From K23-9 sp964460665 (GTDB lineage Bacteria > Planctomycetota > Planctomycetia > Pirellulales > Pirellulaceae), in contig CAYWSL010000100.1 of NCBI GenBank assembly GCA_964460665.1, forward strand, positions 1 through 20,472: a stretch of DNA of 20,472 nt, read 5' to 3'. A model generated the notes under the pieces. It worked only from the letters and a program-made list of their open reading frames with translations. It searched no databases and had not been told where the DNA came from. The position numbers were made by a program, and so were the translations under genes. Each line of letters opens with the position of its first letter. Position 1 is the stretch's first letter. Below are positions 1 to 7,145 of this stretch, piece after piece.

Positions 1-1
1 A

Positions 2-124
2 AAGGGCGTAGCGGAAGTCGTCAAGACTTTCGGCAAACCGGATAAACCGAAAGTCACGCACGACTTCCGCTACGTAAATGACGTGATCATCAATGATCAA
101 GGTTATTGCGAACTTCAGCACTAG
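2..124 (+). CDS. Partial C-terminal tail of an unidentified protein
   Basis: A reading frame is open from the left edge of the window and ends at TAG 122-124. It encodes about 40 residues, beginning KGVAEVVKTFGKPDKPK and ending DQGYCELQH. The start lies outside the window and I do not recognise the family. The frame runs through the nested palindrome at 7-74, whose two arms encode VAEVV and HDFRYV. It may therefore be a gene that has absorbed a palindromic element, or simply a frame that happens to be open through non-coding repeat DNA. The stop overlaps the stop of the convergent minus-strand gene. Mixed third-position bases are compatible with coding but do not prove it. Confidence 0.4.
   Translation, partial: KGVAEVVKTFGKPDKPKVTHDFRYVNDVIINDQGYCELQH
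7..74. repeat. Nested perfect palindrome (long stem-loop)
   Basis: Two 15-bp arms, CGTAGCGGAAGTCGT at 7-21 and ACGACTTCCGCTACG at 60-74, are exact reverse complements. Inside them, 9-bp arms GACTTTCGG (25-33) and CCGAAAGTC (47-55) are also exact reverse complements, leaving a 13-nt loop (34-46) and a small internal loop of 3 and 4 nt. That gives 24 paired bases in 68 nt, far beyond chance. The form suits a REP/MITE-type dispersed palindrome or a structured RNA near a gene end. No U-tract follows on either strand, so it is not a classical intrinsic terminator. Whether it is dispersed in the genome cannot be seen from this single copy. Confidence 0.8.
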
Positions 125-438
125 ACTCGCAGCAATTTTTCTAATCGGTCCAGCGTCATAACCAGTTGGTTCCATTCGTTGACCACTTCCATCGTTGGCA
201 ATTCTTTGGCGTCGCTGTTGTCGAATCCTCGCTCGCTGATGCGCACTCGGCCCGACAATACCGCGACGCCGGCGCCGGAAACTTGATCGCTTTTGGTCTT
301 TGGTGTCGTTCCCTCCGCGTCTTCCATTGGCAACACCTGCTGCATCGCTTGGTGCACCGCCCACAACGCGGCTCGCTGACTGGATTCGGCTTGAACGATC
401 GTGCGAAGAGTTCCCGATTGAACGTAGTATTTGGCCAT
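121..438 (-). CDS. Small conserved hypothetical protein (105 aa)
   Basis: I chose the ATG at 438 (MAKYYVQSGTLRTIVQAE) because an AAGGA sequence lies about 9 nt upstream. A longer frame opens at 624, but its extra 62 residues look like non-coding leader. The protein has a short N-terminal strand-like region, then a helix around AALWAVHQAMQQVLP (residues about 26-40), a polar linker, a segment around VRISERGFD, and a C-terminal helix ending in LDRLEKLLRV. There is no signal peptide, membrane segment or catalytic motif. From memory, proteins opening MAKYYVQSG with a WAVH motif recur as unnamed small proteins in planctomycetes; their function is unknown to me. It is divergent from the beta-CASP nuclease gene across about 208 bp. 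Confidence 0.75.
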   Translation of the reverse strand: MAKYYVQSGTLRTIVQAESSQRAALWAVHQAMQQVLPMEDAEGTTPKTKSDQVSGAGVAVLSGRVRISERGFDNSDAKELPTMEVVNEWNQLVMTLDRLEKLLRV

Positions 439-646
439 GGAGAAAGTTCCTTGGTTTGGAGAGGTGTTGAATATTTGTTTTCTTTGGTACTGATTGAATC
501 GCCGTTTCGCGGACACGTTAGGTCCAAGCCACGAAAAACCTCGTAAAACCGGCACTTGCTGTACACTGGGAACGATCTCAGGTTGGTTGAAACCCGTTGC
601 CTTGCTAAGTTGCTTCTCAGACACGATGCGGCAGAAAGCAAACTCT
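439..646. promoter_or_regulatory. Divergent intergenic region, small protein / beta-CASP gene
   Basis: This 208-bp spacer must hold the start signals of both flanking genes. On the minus strand an AAGGA precedes the ATG at 438. On the plus strand no clear Shine-Dalgarno precedes 626 or 647, and I found no convincing -35/-10 pair. The stretch around 468-490 is AT-rich. A plus-strand frame is open through most of the region from 494, but it does not match the downstream protein family's N-terminus. Confidence 0.4.
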
Positions 647-1978
647 ATGAAACTGATTCACCACGGCGCCCACGAAGGAGTGACAGGGTCTTGTCACCAA
701 CTGAAATGGAACGACAAGAGCCTGCTGATTGATTGCGGTATCTTTCAAGGCAACGAGGCAAAGAAGAATCCGAACCCGGAAATTCAGTTTCCAATCGATG
801 ACATCGAAGCGTTGTTGCTGACACACGTTCACATCGATCACGTGGGACGCGTTCCCTACCTGCTGGCTGCGGGCTTTGACAAACCAATCTTCTGTAGTGA
901 ACCGACCGCCAAACTACTGCCGCTGGTCATCGAAGACGCCTTGCGAATCGGATTCACGCGGTCGCGACGTTTGATCAAAAAGTTCCTTGAACGAATCGGC
1001 AAGTTGCTGCACCCACTGCCGTATCATCAATGGCATACGCTGGAAAGCGGACCGCGAATTCGATTGCGTCCAGCAGGCCATGTGTTGGGGTCCACTATTT
1101 TTGAAGTGGAGTTGCCGTCAGGTGAAGTCGTCGTTTTTTCTGGCGACATTGGAACCGGCGACGACCCGATCTTGAAGAAGCCCACCAGTCCGCCCGCAGC
1201 CGACTTGCTGGTGCTGGAAAGCACCTATGGCGATCGATTACACGACAGCAGCGACGATCGCGAACAGCGATTGGAACGGGTCATTCGCCATACACTCGAC
1301 GACTTAGGGGTGACCATTATCCCGGCGTTTAGTTTGGGGCGAACGCAGGCCATTTTGTTTGAACTGAACCGGATCTTTCAACGCGTCCAAGAGGCTGAAG
1401 GGCGTTCGCTGCTGAAGAAGATTGATGTGATCGTCGACTCGCCGCTGGCGTCACGATTCACTCAGTTGTACAAAGACCTGGGGCAGTACTGGAATGCAGA
1501 AGCCCGCCACGCGCTGGAAACCGCACAGCAACCGCTTGTCTTTGAAAACATGGTCACCGTGGGCGACCACCGTGAGCACAAGTCGACCATCGAATACTTG
1601 GCCAAACACGAATTGCCCGCCATCGTCGTTGCCGGTAGTGGAATGTGTACCGGTGGGCGAGTGGTCAATTACTTGAAAGAGTTCTTAGGCGATTCGCGAA
1701 CCGACATCGTCTTCGTTGGCTATCAAGCTGGCGGCACACCAGGGCACTACCTAGGCCGCGGCAGTGAATGGGTTCGTTTGAATGGCAGGAAATACGACGT
1801 TGAAGCTGACACGCATCGAATGGATGGATACTCCGCACACGCAGATCAAGCCGGCTTGATCGACTTCGTCGCATCGATGGACACTCCGCCCAAACGCATT
1901 CGACTGGTCCACGGGGACTACCAGCCTAAGCGTGTGTTGAAAGACAAACTTACCAAGATGGGCTACGAAGTTGACTAA
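647..1978 (+). CDS. Beta-CASP metallo-beta-lactamase-fold ribonuclease (443 aa)
   Basis: This is a predicted zinc-dependent RNA nuclease of the CPSF-73/beta-CASP group, acting in the cytoplasm. The MBL motifs are present: HVHIDH at residues 60-65, the motif III His in PAGHVLGS (145), and the motif IV Asp in FSGDIG (167). LESTYGDRLH (190-199) follows. The beta-CASP part contains PAFSLGRTQA (226-235) and DSPLASRF (264-271), then GSGMCTGGR (330-338) and YSAHAD (395-400). The C-terminal His is in LVHGD (422), so no key ligand is missing. I chose ATG 647 because MKLIHHGAHEGVTGSCHQL matches the usual family N-terminus. ATG 626 would add seven residues, and a frame from 494 adds an implausible leader. 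Length is typical of bacterial single-domain members. Substrate and endo- or exonuclease mode cannot be read from sequence. The FAD gene follows 9 bp downstream. Confidence 0.92.
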   Translation: MKLIHHGAHEGVTGSCHQLKWNDKSLLIDCGIFQGNEAKKNPNPEIQFPIDDIEALLLTHVHIDHVGRVPYLLAAGFDKPIFCSEPTAKLLPLVIEDALRIGFTRSRRLIKKFLERIGKLLHPLPYHQWHTLESGPRIRLRPAGHVLGSTIFEVELPSGEVVVFSGDIGTGDDPILKKPTSPPAADLLVLESTYGDRLHDSSDDREQRLERVIRHTLDDLGVTIIPAFSLGRTQAILFELNRIFQRVQEAEGRSLLKKIDVIVDSPLASRFTQLYKDLGQYWNAEARHALETAQQPLVFENMVTVGDHREHKSTIEYLAKHELPAIVVAGSGMCTGGRVVNYLKEFLGDSRTDIVFVGYQAGGTPGHYLGRGSEWVRLNGRKYDVEADTHRMDGYSAHADQAGLIDFVASMDTPPKRIRLVHGDYQPKRVLKDKLTKMGYEVD

Positions 1979-1987
1979 AACAGATTC

Positions 1988-3238
1988 ATGAACTCCTACC
2001 ACACCATCATCATCGGCGGCGGCCTCGCCGGATTGTCCTGCGCACGCAAACTAACTGCAGCTGGAAAGAACGTGCTGTTGCTGGAAGCAACCGACCGTGT
2101 GGGTGGGCGAGTACGCAGCGACGTCGTGGACGGTTTTACGCTGGATCATGGTTTTCAAGTGCTGCTGACGGAGTATCCAGCCTGTCGCGACCTACTGGAC
2201 TACAAAGCACTACGACTGCGCCCGTTTGAACCGGGTGCCGCCGTGCGCTTTGCAGGGAAAACCAGCGTCTTAGGTGATCCGTGGCGAAGACCGCTTCAGA
2301 GCATTCGTGGTGCACTCAGCCCGATTGGCACGCTGGGCGACAAACTGCGGATCGCCAAGCTCCGCGCGGCCAGCAAACGCGGCACGCTTGCGGAGCTTTA
2401 CAGTCGCCCCCAGCAATCAACTCTGCAGCGACTGAAGGACGACGGATTCACCGACGCGATGATCGATCAGTTCTTTCGACCGTTTCTTGGTGGCGTGTTT
2501 TTAGACGAATCGCTTGCAACGTCCAGCCGAATGCTTGAATTCGTTTTCCGTATGTTCGCCAGCGGCGACATCGCAGTTCCTGCCGACGGAATGGGTGCGA
2601 TCCCGCGGCAGTTGGCTGACGGACTGCCGCAGGGCACCGTTCGATGTCAGGCGACGGTCGGTTCACTGACAGACCGAACCATCCAATTAACCAACAACGA
2701 AGAACTGCAAGCCGAGCACATCGTGATCGCCACAGAAAGCTCTGCTGCGGCTCGCCTGTTGGGCACCGAGTCGATTGACACGACTTGGAATAGCGCCACG
2801 ACGTTCTACTACTCGGCCCAGCAGTCGCCCAGTCAAAGCAAACTATTGACGCTACGTGGCGACGAGTCTGGTCCCGTTCAGTCGACTGTCGTGGTGTCCA
2901 ACGTCGCACCAGAATACGCGCCGCCGGGCAAGTCGCTGATCACGGTGAACGTGTCCGATGACTTGCACGAAATACCGACCGCAGAACTGGATGAAGCGAT
3001 CCGCGGGCAACTGACAACTTGGTACGGCCCCACCGTATCGCGTTGGGAACGTTTACCCGTCTACCGAGTTCCATACGGGCTACCGAAGATGTCGCTTGAC
3101 TGTGTCAAGCAAAGCGCGGACGCGACCGACTTGGAAACAGTTGATGGCGTCTACGTTTGTGGCGACCACCGCGAAACGCCCAGCATCCAAGGCGCGATGA
3201 ACAGCGGTCTGCGGACCGCCGATGCAATTTTGAAGTAG
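1988..3238 (+). CDS. FAD-dependent amine-oxidase/phytoene-desaturase-like oxidoreductase (416 aa)
   Basis: The N-terminal dinucleotide-binding motif is IIGGGLAGLSCARKL (residues 8-22). It is followed by the second FAD motif EATDRVGGRVRS (33-44) and the typical LDHGFQV segment (52-58). A C-terminal FAD motif VYVCGDHRETPSIQGAMNSG lies at about 386-407. The architecture fits the NAD(P)-binding Rossmann amine oxidase, protoporphyrinogen oxidase and carotenoid desaturase superfamily. The substrate is not deducible; a carotenoid or other isoprenoid/amine substrate is possible. There is no signal peptide or membrane segment. It begins 9 bp after the beta-CASP stop without a clear Shine-Dalgarno, so co-transcription is likely, though the two activities have no obvious link. 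The length is normal for the superfamily. Confidence 0.88.
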   Translation: MNSYHTIIIGGGLAGLSCARKLTAAGKNVLLLEATDRVGGRVRSDVVDGFTLDHGFQVLLTEYPACRDLLDYKALRLRPFEPGAAVRFAGKTSVLGDPWRRPLQSIRGALSPIGTLGDKLRIAKLRAASKRGTLAELYSRPQQSTLQRLKDDGFTDAMIDQFFRPFLGGVFLDESLATSSRMLEFVFRMFASGDIAVPADGMGAIPRQLADGLPQGTVRCQATVGSLTDRTIQLTNNEELQAEHIVIATESSAAARLLGTESIDTTWNSATTFYYSAQQSPSQSKLLTLRGDESGPVQSTVVVSNVAPEYAPPGKSLITVNVSDDLHEIPTAELDEAIRGQLTTWYGPTVSRWERLPVYRVPYGLPKMSLDCVKQSADATDLETVDGVYVCGDHRETPSIQGAMNSGLRTADAILK

Positions 3239-3303
3239 GTGATGGATCGTTCGTAGCAAACACCGGCCAGAAGTTGAGACGCTGTCCAGTTAGTGACCAG
3301 ACC

Positions 3304-3322
3304 GAAACTCTTGACGAGTTTC
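3304..3322. terminator. Hairpin between convergent genes
   Basis: GAAACTC (3304-3310) and GAGTTTC (3316-3322) form a perfect 7-bp stem with a 5-nt loop. It lies between the FAD gene (stop 3238) and the convergent export gene (stop 3354). No long U-tract follows on either strand, so this is at best a weak bidirectional terminator or a barrier to read-through. Confidence 0.35.
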
Positions 3323-3353
3323 CCTACTTGGGGATTTCACCCTCAACGAAGCA

Positions 3354-4892
3354 CTAGTTGAAGCTGTCGCCAAAGTTGTACGACACGGACAATGGGATGA
3401 TTCCGTAGATGCCTTCGGTAAACACTTGCTGAACAAAGTTGTTGAAAAGTTCAATGGGTGCTTCGGGCAAGATGACCACATCGCCATCGCGAATCCAAAC
3501 TTCATCATGGGGATTCGACGTGCGTCCCAACATGGCTCCGCGAAGATCCACTAGAGTAGAAATAAGCTCCCAGTTATCGCCTCTTCGGAAAATCACGACT
3601 TGTCGTAAGTTGGCACCGAGCGTCCTTCCGCCGGCCAATGCAACCGCACCCAATACAGTCGTTGGTGTGTCGATGTTGTAACGACCAGGCTGAGCGACTT
3701 CTCCCAGCACGAAACAGTAGTGCGGTGCTTGTGTCAACAATGAAGGTTCGATTTCTAAACCGCCGACGACCGAATCGTATCGCAAGTTGATTTCTTGCTT
3801 CAGTTCATCCAAAGACAACCCTTGTGCCTGTACACTGCCAAGCCTTGGTAGACGGATCTCGCCAGCGGGCGTGATCGTTTGTGTGACCGACTGTGGATCG
3901 AATCCGCCGACGCCACTGATCGCTTCGCGAACTTGGCGTGCGGCAGTGCCGGTGTTGACTGGCGTGACGTCGATCGATGGCTTCGGATAGTACTCCTTGT
4001 ACGATTCTTCCAGCAGGTCTCGCAGTTGCTCGACCGTTTGGCCAGCCGCGTGGACTTGACCAATCAATCGCAGGGTAATCGTGCCATCGGGTTGAATCTG
4101 CAGACCCTTTTCCAGGGTTCCTCGAGTCAGATCCTCGTCGGCAACCGATTCGATCAACAGTTCATCGCCAACAGCCAATCGGTAGGCGCCGGATGATTTC
4201 ATGGGCGTCATCAGGTAGGTGAACTGAACCGAATCGCCAGTTCTTAGCCGGTACTCGGGTAGTCGCTGCGTTCGCGCTGGTCCAGCGTATTCACCTGGGC
4301 CGTTAATATCGAACGGCGACTCGTAGGGGCACGCCCAGCATTGGCATTCCTTGTCGCCACAGGGACCGATGCCGTGTGTGATCCCAAAACCACCGATCAT
4401 GCCAGCTGACTCTCCGGTGCGGTCGACGCAGCGTGGGCATCGATGACTAACGTTATGGAATGTTGGTGTGTGCGGAACAGGTGCGACCTTGGTCGTGTGG
4501 CCACCCATATAGCTGTCAACTTGATTCGTCGAACGATAGGTCGGCCGTTGTGGAGCTGACTTCGGCGTGCTGGGGGTGGACTCGCTTAGGACAGGCGGAT
4601 CCTCTAATCGTCGTTCGGCCGCCATTTCTGCTTCGTGGCGTTCCATGATGTCTCTGATCCGGGCCTCACGATCGCGATCCTCCGTGGCCGCGGCCGCAGC
4701 CCGTTTCGCATCATTCGATTTGCTTGCAGGATCAGTTAGCTTTTCAGCAACCTTTTCGGCCACCTTTTTGCCCGCAGCCTGTTTTGATTCAGCCTGTTTC
4801 GACACGCTCTGGGCAGCGATGGTTCCGGTCATGAACAAAGCCAATGCCATAACGGACGTTGATTTGGCTAAGAAACGAAAAGTATGAATCAT
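3354..4892 (-). CDS. Wza-like polysaccharide export protein with SLBB domain (512 aa)
   Basis: This is a predicted periplasmic/outer-membrane component of capsule or exopolysaccharide export. A hydrophobic signal segment spans residues about 11-27 (AQS near the cleavage site). A Lys/Ala/Glu-rich, probably coiled region follows to about 98. Next comes a Cys-rich stretch (C152, C155, C178, C183, C185, C188), then GEYAGPARTQRLPEYRLRTGD at 200-220. Poly_export-type sequence runs 216-310 (AVGDELLI, IQPDGTITLRLIGQV) with a second related unit at about 330-385. An SLBB-type domain covers about 392-475 (FVLGEVAQPGRYNI, VLGAVALAGG, DGDVVILPE). The end, SVSYNFGDSFN, lacks an obvious Wza-type C-terminal helix. 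It is much longer than the export domains alone because of the N-terminal extension. It lies 118 bp downstream of the TPR gene on the same strand, probably in one operon. Confidence 0.88.
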   Translation of the reverse strand: MIHTFRFLAKSTSVMALALFMTGTIAAQSVSKQAESKQAAGKKVAEKVAEKLTDPASKSNDAKRAAAAATEDRDREARIRDIMERHEAEMAAERRLEDPPVLSESTPSTPKSAPQRPTYRSTNQVDSYMGGHTTKVAPVPHTPTFHNVSHRCPRCVDRTGESAGMIGGFGITHGIGPCGDKECQCWACPYESPFDINGPGEYAGPARTQRLPEYRLRTGDSVQFTYLMTPMKSSGAYRLAVGDELLIESVADEDLTRGTLEKGLQIQPDGTITLRLIGQVHAAGQTVEQLRDLLEESYKEYYPKPSIDVTPVNTGTAARQVREAISGVGGFDPQSVTQTITPAGEIRLPRLGSVQAQGLSLDELKQEINLRYDSVVGGLEIEPSLLTQAPHYCFVLGEVAQPGRYNIDTPTTVLGAVALAGGRTLGANLRQVVIFRRGDNWELISTLVDLRGAMLGRTSNPHDEVWIRDGDVVILPEAPIELFNNFVQQVFTEGIYGIIPLSVSYNFGDSFN

Positions 4893-4990
4893 GGTTCTGT
4901 CTCAATCCTTTGAAGACACTGTTGAAGATTCTTTGTTCCACACATTGTTGGACGCAATCGCTTGATCCTTCGGCGATCACTCTTTTGTCG

Positions 4991-5008
4991 CACCGAGAGC
5001 TTTCGGTG
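4991..5008. other. Stem-loop just after the TPR gene stop
   Basis: CACCGA (4991-4996) and TCGGTG (5003-5008) form a 6-bp stem a few bases downstream of the minus-strand TPR stop codon at 5011-5013. Read on the minus strand, the sequence after it is CGACAAAAGAG, with no U-tract. It may modulate read-through or mRNA stability between the TPR and export genes. I do not call it a true terminator. Confidence 0.35.
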
Positions 5009-5010
5009 TC

Positions 5011-6618
5011 TTATCGAAATTTGGGAGTAACCCAACTTCGGAAAATGCGTTTGGCTGTCGAAACTGGTTTCGCTTCGATCTTTGGTTTCATTTTTACTTC
5101 GACTGACGAAACCGTCTTCCTTTCAACCTCTGTCCGGGCCAATTCCTGGACAGACGGTTTGTAGGTTGACGCAAAGTCTCGAGTCGTTAGTTGTCGCACG
5201 GGGCTATTCGATTTCAAACGCCGACTACGAAGCGCGACTTGGCACTGCTGGGCAGTCACGTCATCTTTCATTCGGTTTGCCGCCATCATCAACCGCTGAT
5301 AGCCCTGTCTGGACGGACTCAACTGCACGCCGCGTTGCAGCGCCTTGGCCGCTTGTGGGATCATCCCCTGCTTCAGCAAGTTGTTCCCAAGAGCATACTG
5401 GGCTGCCGCGTTGTTGGGATCACTGGTGACTGCCGCACTCTGCAGCATCACAGTGACCGCTTCACTGTGGCTGGCACCGTCGGTATTTTCAATTTGTTCT
5501 ATTCGGCTAAGCAAAACCAGAGCATCACTGGCAGCTCGAACCGTTCCAGTAGCTGCGACCAATCGATCGTGAGCTGCAGTCAAGTAGAGATCCATTGCCT
5601 GCAAGGGCGCGACGGATGTCAAATCGCGATTCTTCAAGGCGGATGTCTTGTGGACATCGACCAGTCGTTTCAACATTGGTTGATCCACAGGACCAAACTT
5701 ACCGTCGAAGTCACTGGATTCGCGAATCGCGATGAATGCATCCTGTAGTTCGCTGGCATGTCGATTGCCGCCTTCCTGCAAGTCTCGCATCGTCACGATA
5801 TTTTGTAGCGCTTTCGTCGCCAATTGCTTGGCGCTGTACGTTGCCCCACGGCGTAGTCGATCACGAGCGTCGTCCAACTGTTTTTGCGTGATCTCTCTTA
5901 ACTTGTTCGTATGCAGCGTCGCCATGAACTTCGTTGGGCGGGCTACTTGAACACGTTCTTCGGGATGCACCAACACCGACTTTTGTTTGGGCAAAGGGAC
6001 GTTATTTGTCGTTGCATTCGGAGTCAGTTGTTTCTCGGGCCCATCAACAATCGGCGCAACCAAGCCGAAACCGTTGTCCCGAGCGATTGTCCGCAGGGCT
6101 TCACGCTTGAGATCCTCAATCGAGTCGCCGTATACGTTGGGTGCCGTTTTCGGTAGCACGTTTTTCTGTACAACCGGTACCCGTGGGGTTGGCTTAGGTG
6201 TTGTCAGGCGAGTCGTTTTCGAGGGCGGCAGGGTGTAGCCGTTCGGTGCAGTAAGCCTTGGCGTTGATTTTCGCGACCCGATATCACGCGACGGAGTCAC
6301 AGTAGGTAGCTGCTTCGGTGCTTGTGGTTTGTTGGGATCGTCTGACACGGAGAACAACGACATCGGTTTCGCGGCAGTCGTCTCAAAAGGCGTCAACTTC
6401 CGCAACTTGGATGTTTCCGCGGGCACCGGGACTTCCACTCGATCGACACTCTGCTGCTGCCAACCTTCTTGCAGGAGCGATCGTAACTCTTGTTGCGAGG
6501 CACCCAAATGCCCTTCGTCCGCCATCAAATGGAAAGCCGACGATGTGACAAGGGTGCAGTTAATAGCAGCCAGTAAAGCGACACGGCGCAACTTGCGACG
6601 AAAGTGAAACTCATCCAT
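5011..6618 (-). CDS. Secreted TPR-containing protein, export operon partner (535 aa)
   Basis: I chose ATG 6618 because MDEFHFRRKLRRVALLAAIN opens a typical basic plus hydrophobic signal peptide, with likely cleavage near LMA-DEG (about residue 33). Starting at 6729 would put 37 unrelated residues before it. Residues about 60-235 are a Pro/Thr/Lys-rich, probably disordered region. From about 236 to 400 the protein is helical. A recognisable TPR unit, AAAQYALGNNLLKQG then PQAAKALQRGVQLSP, spans about 404-435, with a degenerate second helix pair to 465. The C-terminus is basic (IFRSWVTPKFR). No enzymatic motif is visible. TPR proteins often scaffold periplasmic assemblies, and its place immediately upstream of the Wza-like gene suggests a role in polysaccharide export or assembly (inference). 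Confidence 0.75.
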   Translation of the reverse strand: MDEFHFRRKLRRVALLAAINCTLVTSSAFHLMADEGHLGASQQELRSLLQEGWQQQSVDRVEVPVPAETSKLRKLTPFETTAAKPMSLFSVSDDPNKPQAPKQLPTVTPSRDIGSRKSTPRLTAPNGYTLPPSKTTRLTTPKPTPRVPVVQKNVLPKTAPNVYGDSIEDLKREALRTIARDNGFGLVAPIVDGPEKQLTPNATTNNVPLPKQKSVLVHPEERVQVARPTKFMATLHTNKLREITQKQLDDARDRLRRGATYSAKQLATKALQNIVTMRDLQEGGNRHASELQDAFIAIRESSDFDGKFGPVDQPMLKRLVDVHKTSALKNRDLTSVAPLQAMDLYLTAAHDRLVAATGTVRAASDALVLLSRIEQIENTDGASHSEAVTVMLQSAAVTSDPNNAAAQYALGNNLLKQGMIPQAAKALQRGVQLSPSRQGYQRLMMAANRMKDDVTAQQCQVALRSRRLKSNSPVRQLTTRDFASTYKPSVQELARTEVERKTVSSVEVKMKPKIEAKPVSTAKRIFRSWVTPKFR

Positions 6619-7081
6619 GAGATTCTTCACAGTGTTAAAGAGAGCTGGACTGAAAGTCACATCACATCCATATGATGGCTTTCCTCCGATAGCTAGCGTA
6701 TCGTCGAACGATATTCGTGAAGCAAGCAAATTCTTGCATACATTCCGATCGTTCTGGCAACAGTCATTTCAAAATCGACAAGACTGTCCATCGCGTCAAT
6801 CCGTGCAAACAAGGGACAATCTGTGCTTGCAAGACAAGTCGTACAACCCGTTGCGTGCTACAGGGACAATCACTTTGGCCGTCACAATTGAACTGACCGT
6901 ATCCAAAGTGTCCCGAATGGCAGTTCAACGGTCGTTTACCCGATTAGAAAGTTGGCGTTCGACAAAAACCCCCCTAGTTTTCACGTGAACCGTATCGCAC
7001 CGTTCTTTGGAGCGCACGTGATGGCTTCCCTCCTGCTCCAGCACAAGTACGGCAACACAGTACGTCAGCCCAAAACCGCAG

Positions 7082-7125
7082 AGTGCGCCTATAAAGTGCG
7101 CGTAACGAGCGACTGTAAAGTGCGC
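7082..7125 (+). repeat. Three AGTGCGC direct repeats in the PilZ leader
   Basis: AGTGCGC occurs at 7082-7088, 7095-7101 and 7119-7125. The last two extend to TAAAGTGCGC (7092-7101 and 7116-7125), 24 bp apart. They end 20 bp before the start codon at 7146, in a good position for an operator or a translation-level site. Confidence 0.6.
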
Positions 7126-7131
7126 CCATAC

Positions 7132-7138
7132 AAAAAGG
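7132..7138 (+). promoter_or_regulatory. Ribosome binding site deciding the PilZ start
   Basis: AAAAAGG ends 7 nt before ATG 7146. A nearer ATG at 7141 is followed by CCA and a stop (TGA 7147-7149), so it would give only a two-residue peptide, and 7146 is the real start. The tiny overlapping start-stop could affect initiation. Confidence 0.6.
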
Positions 7139-7145
7139 TCATGCC

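Larger units (their letters stand above)
6619..7145. promoter_or_regulatory. 527-bp divergent control region, export operon / PilZ gene
   Basis: No gene is convincing here. The region is rich in short repeats. A 10-bp direct repeat AGGGACAATC occurs at 6812-6821 and 6862-6871, exactly 50 bp apart. The inverted pair TTGAACTG (6888-6895) and CAGTTCAA (6921-6928) follows. Two CACGTG palindromes lie at 6982-6987 (within TTCACGTGAA 6980-6989) and 7015-7020, 33 bp apart. Three AGTGCGC copies occur at 7082-7088, 7095-7101 and 7119-7125, the last two within TAAAGTGCGC or close variants. Such an array suggests regulator binding to a shared promoter region. I could not place a confident -35/-10 pair. 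Confidence 0.5.

Noticed and set aside
156..641. 161-residue minus-strand frame
   Set aside because: It overlaps the better-supported small protein in another frame, and its Cys/Arg-rich composition is typical of a shadow frame.
494..646. N-terminal extension of the beta-CASP protein
   Set aside because: The frame is open, but the added residues have no family similarity and the known domain begins at ATG 647. The extension probably lies in the 5' leader.
4991..5008. Intrinsic terminator after the TPR gene
   Set aside because: The stem is real, but the minus-strand sequence after it is A-rich, not U-rich, and the next gene on the same strand follows 118 bp from the TPR stop, so I list it only as a stem-loop.
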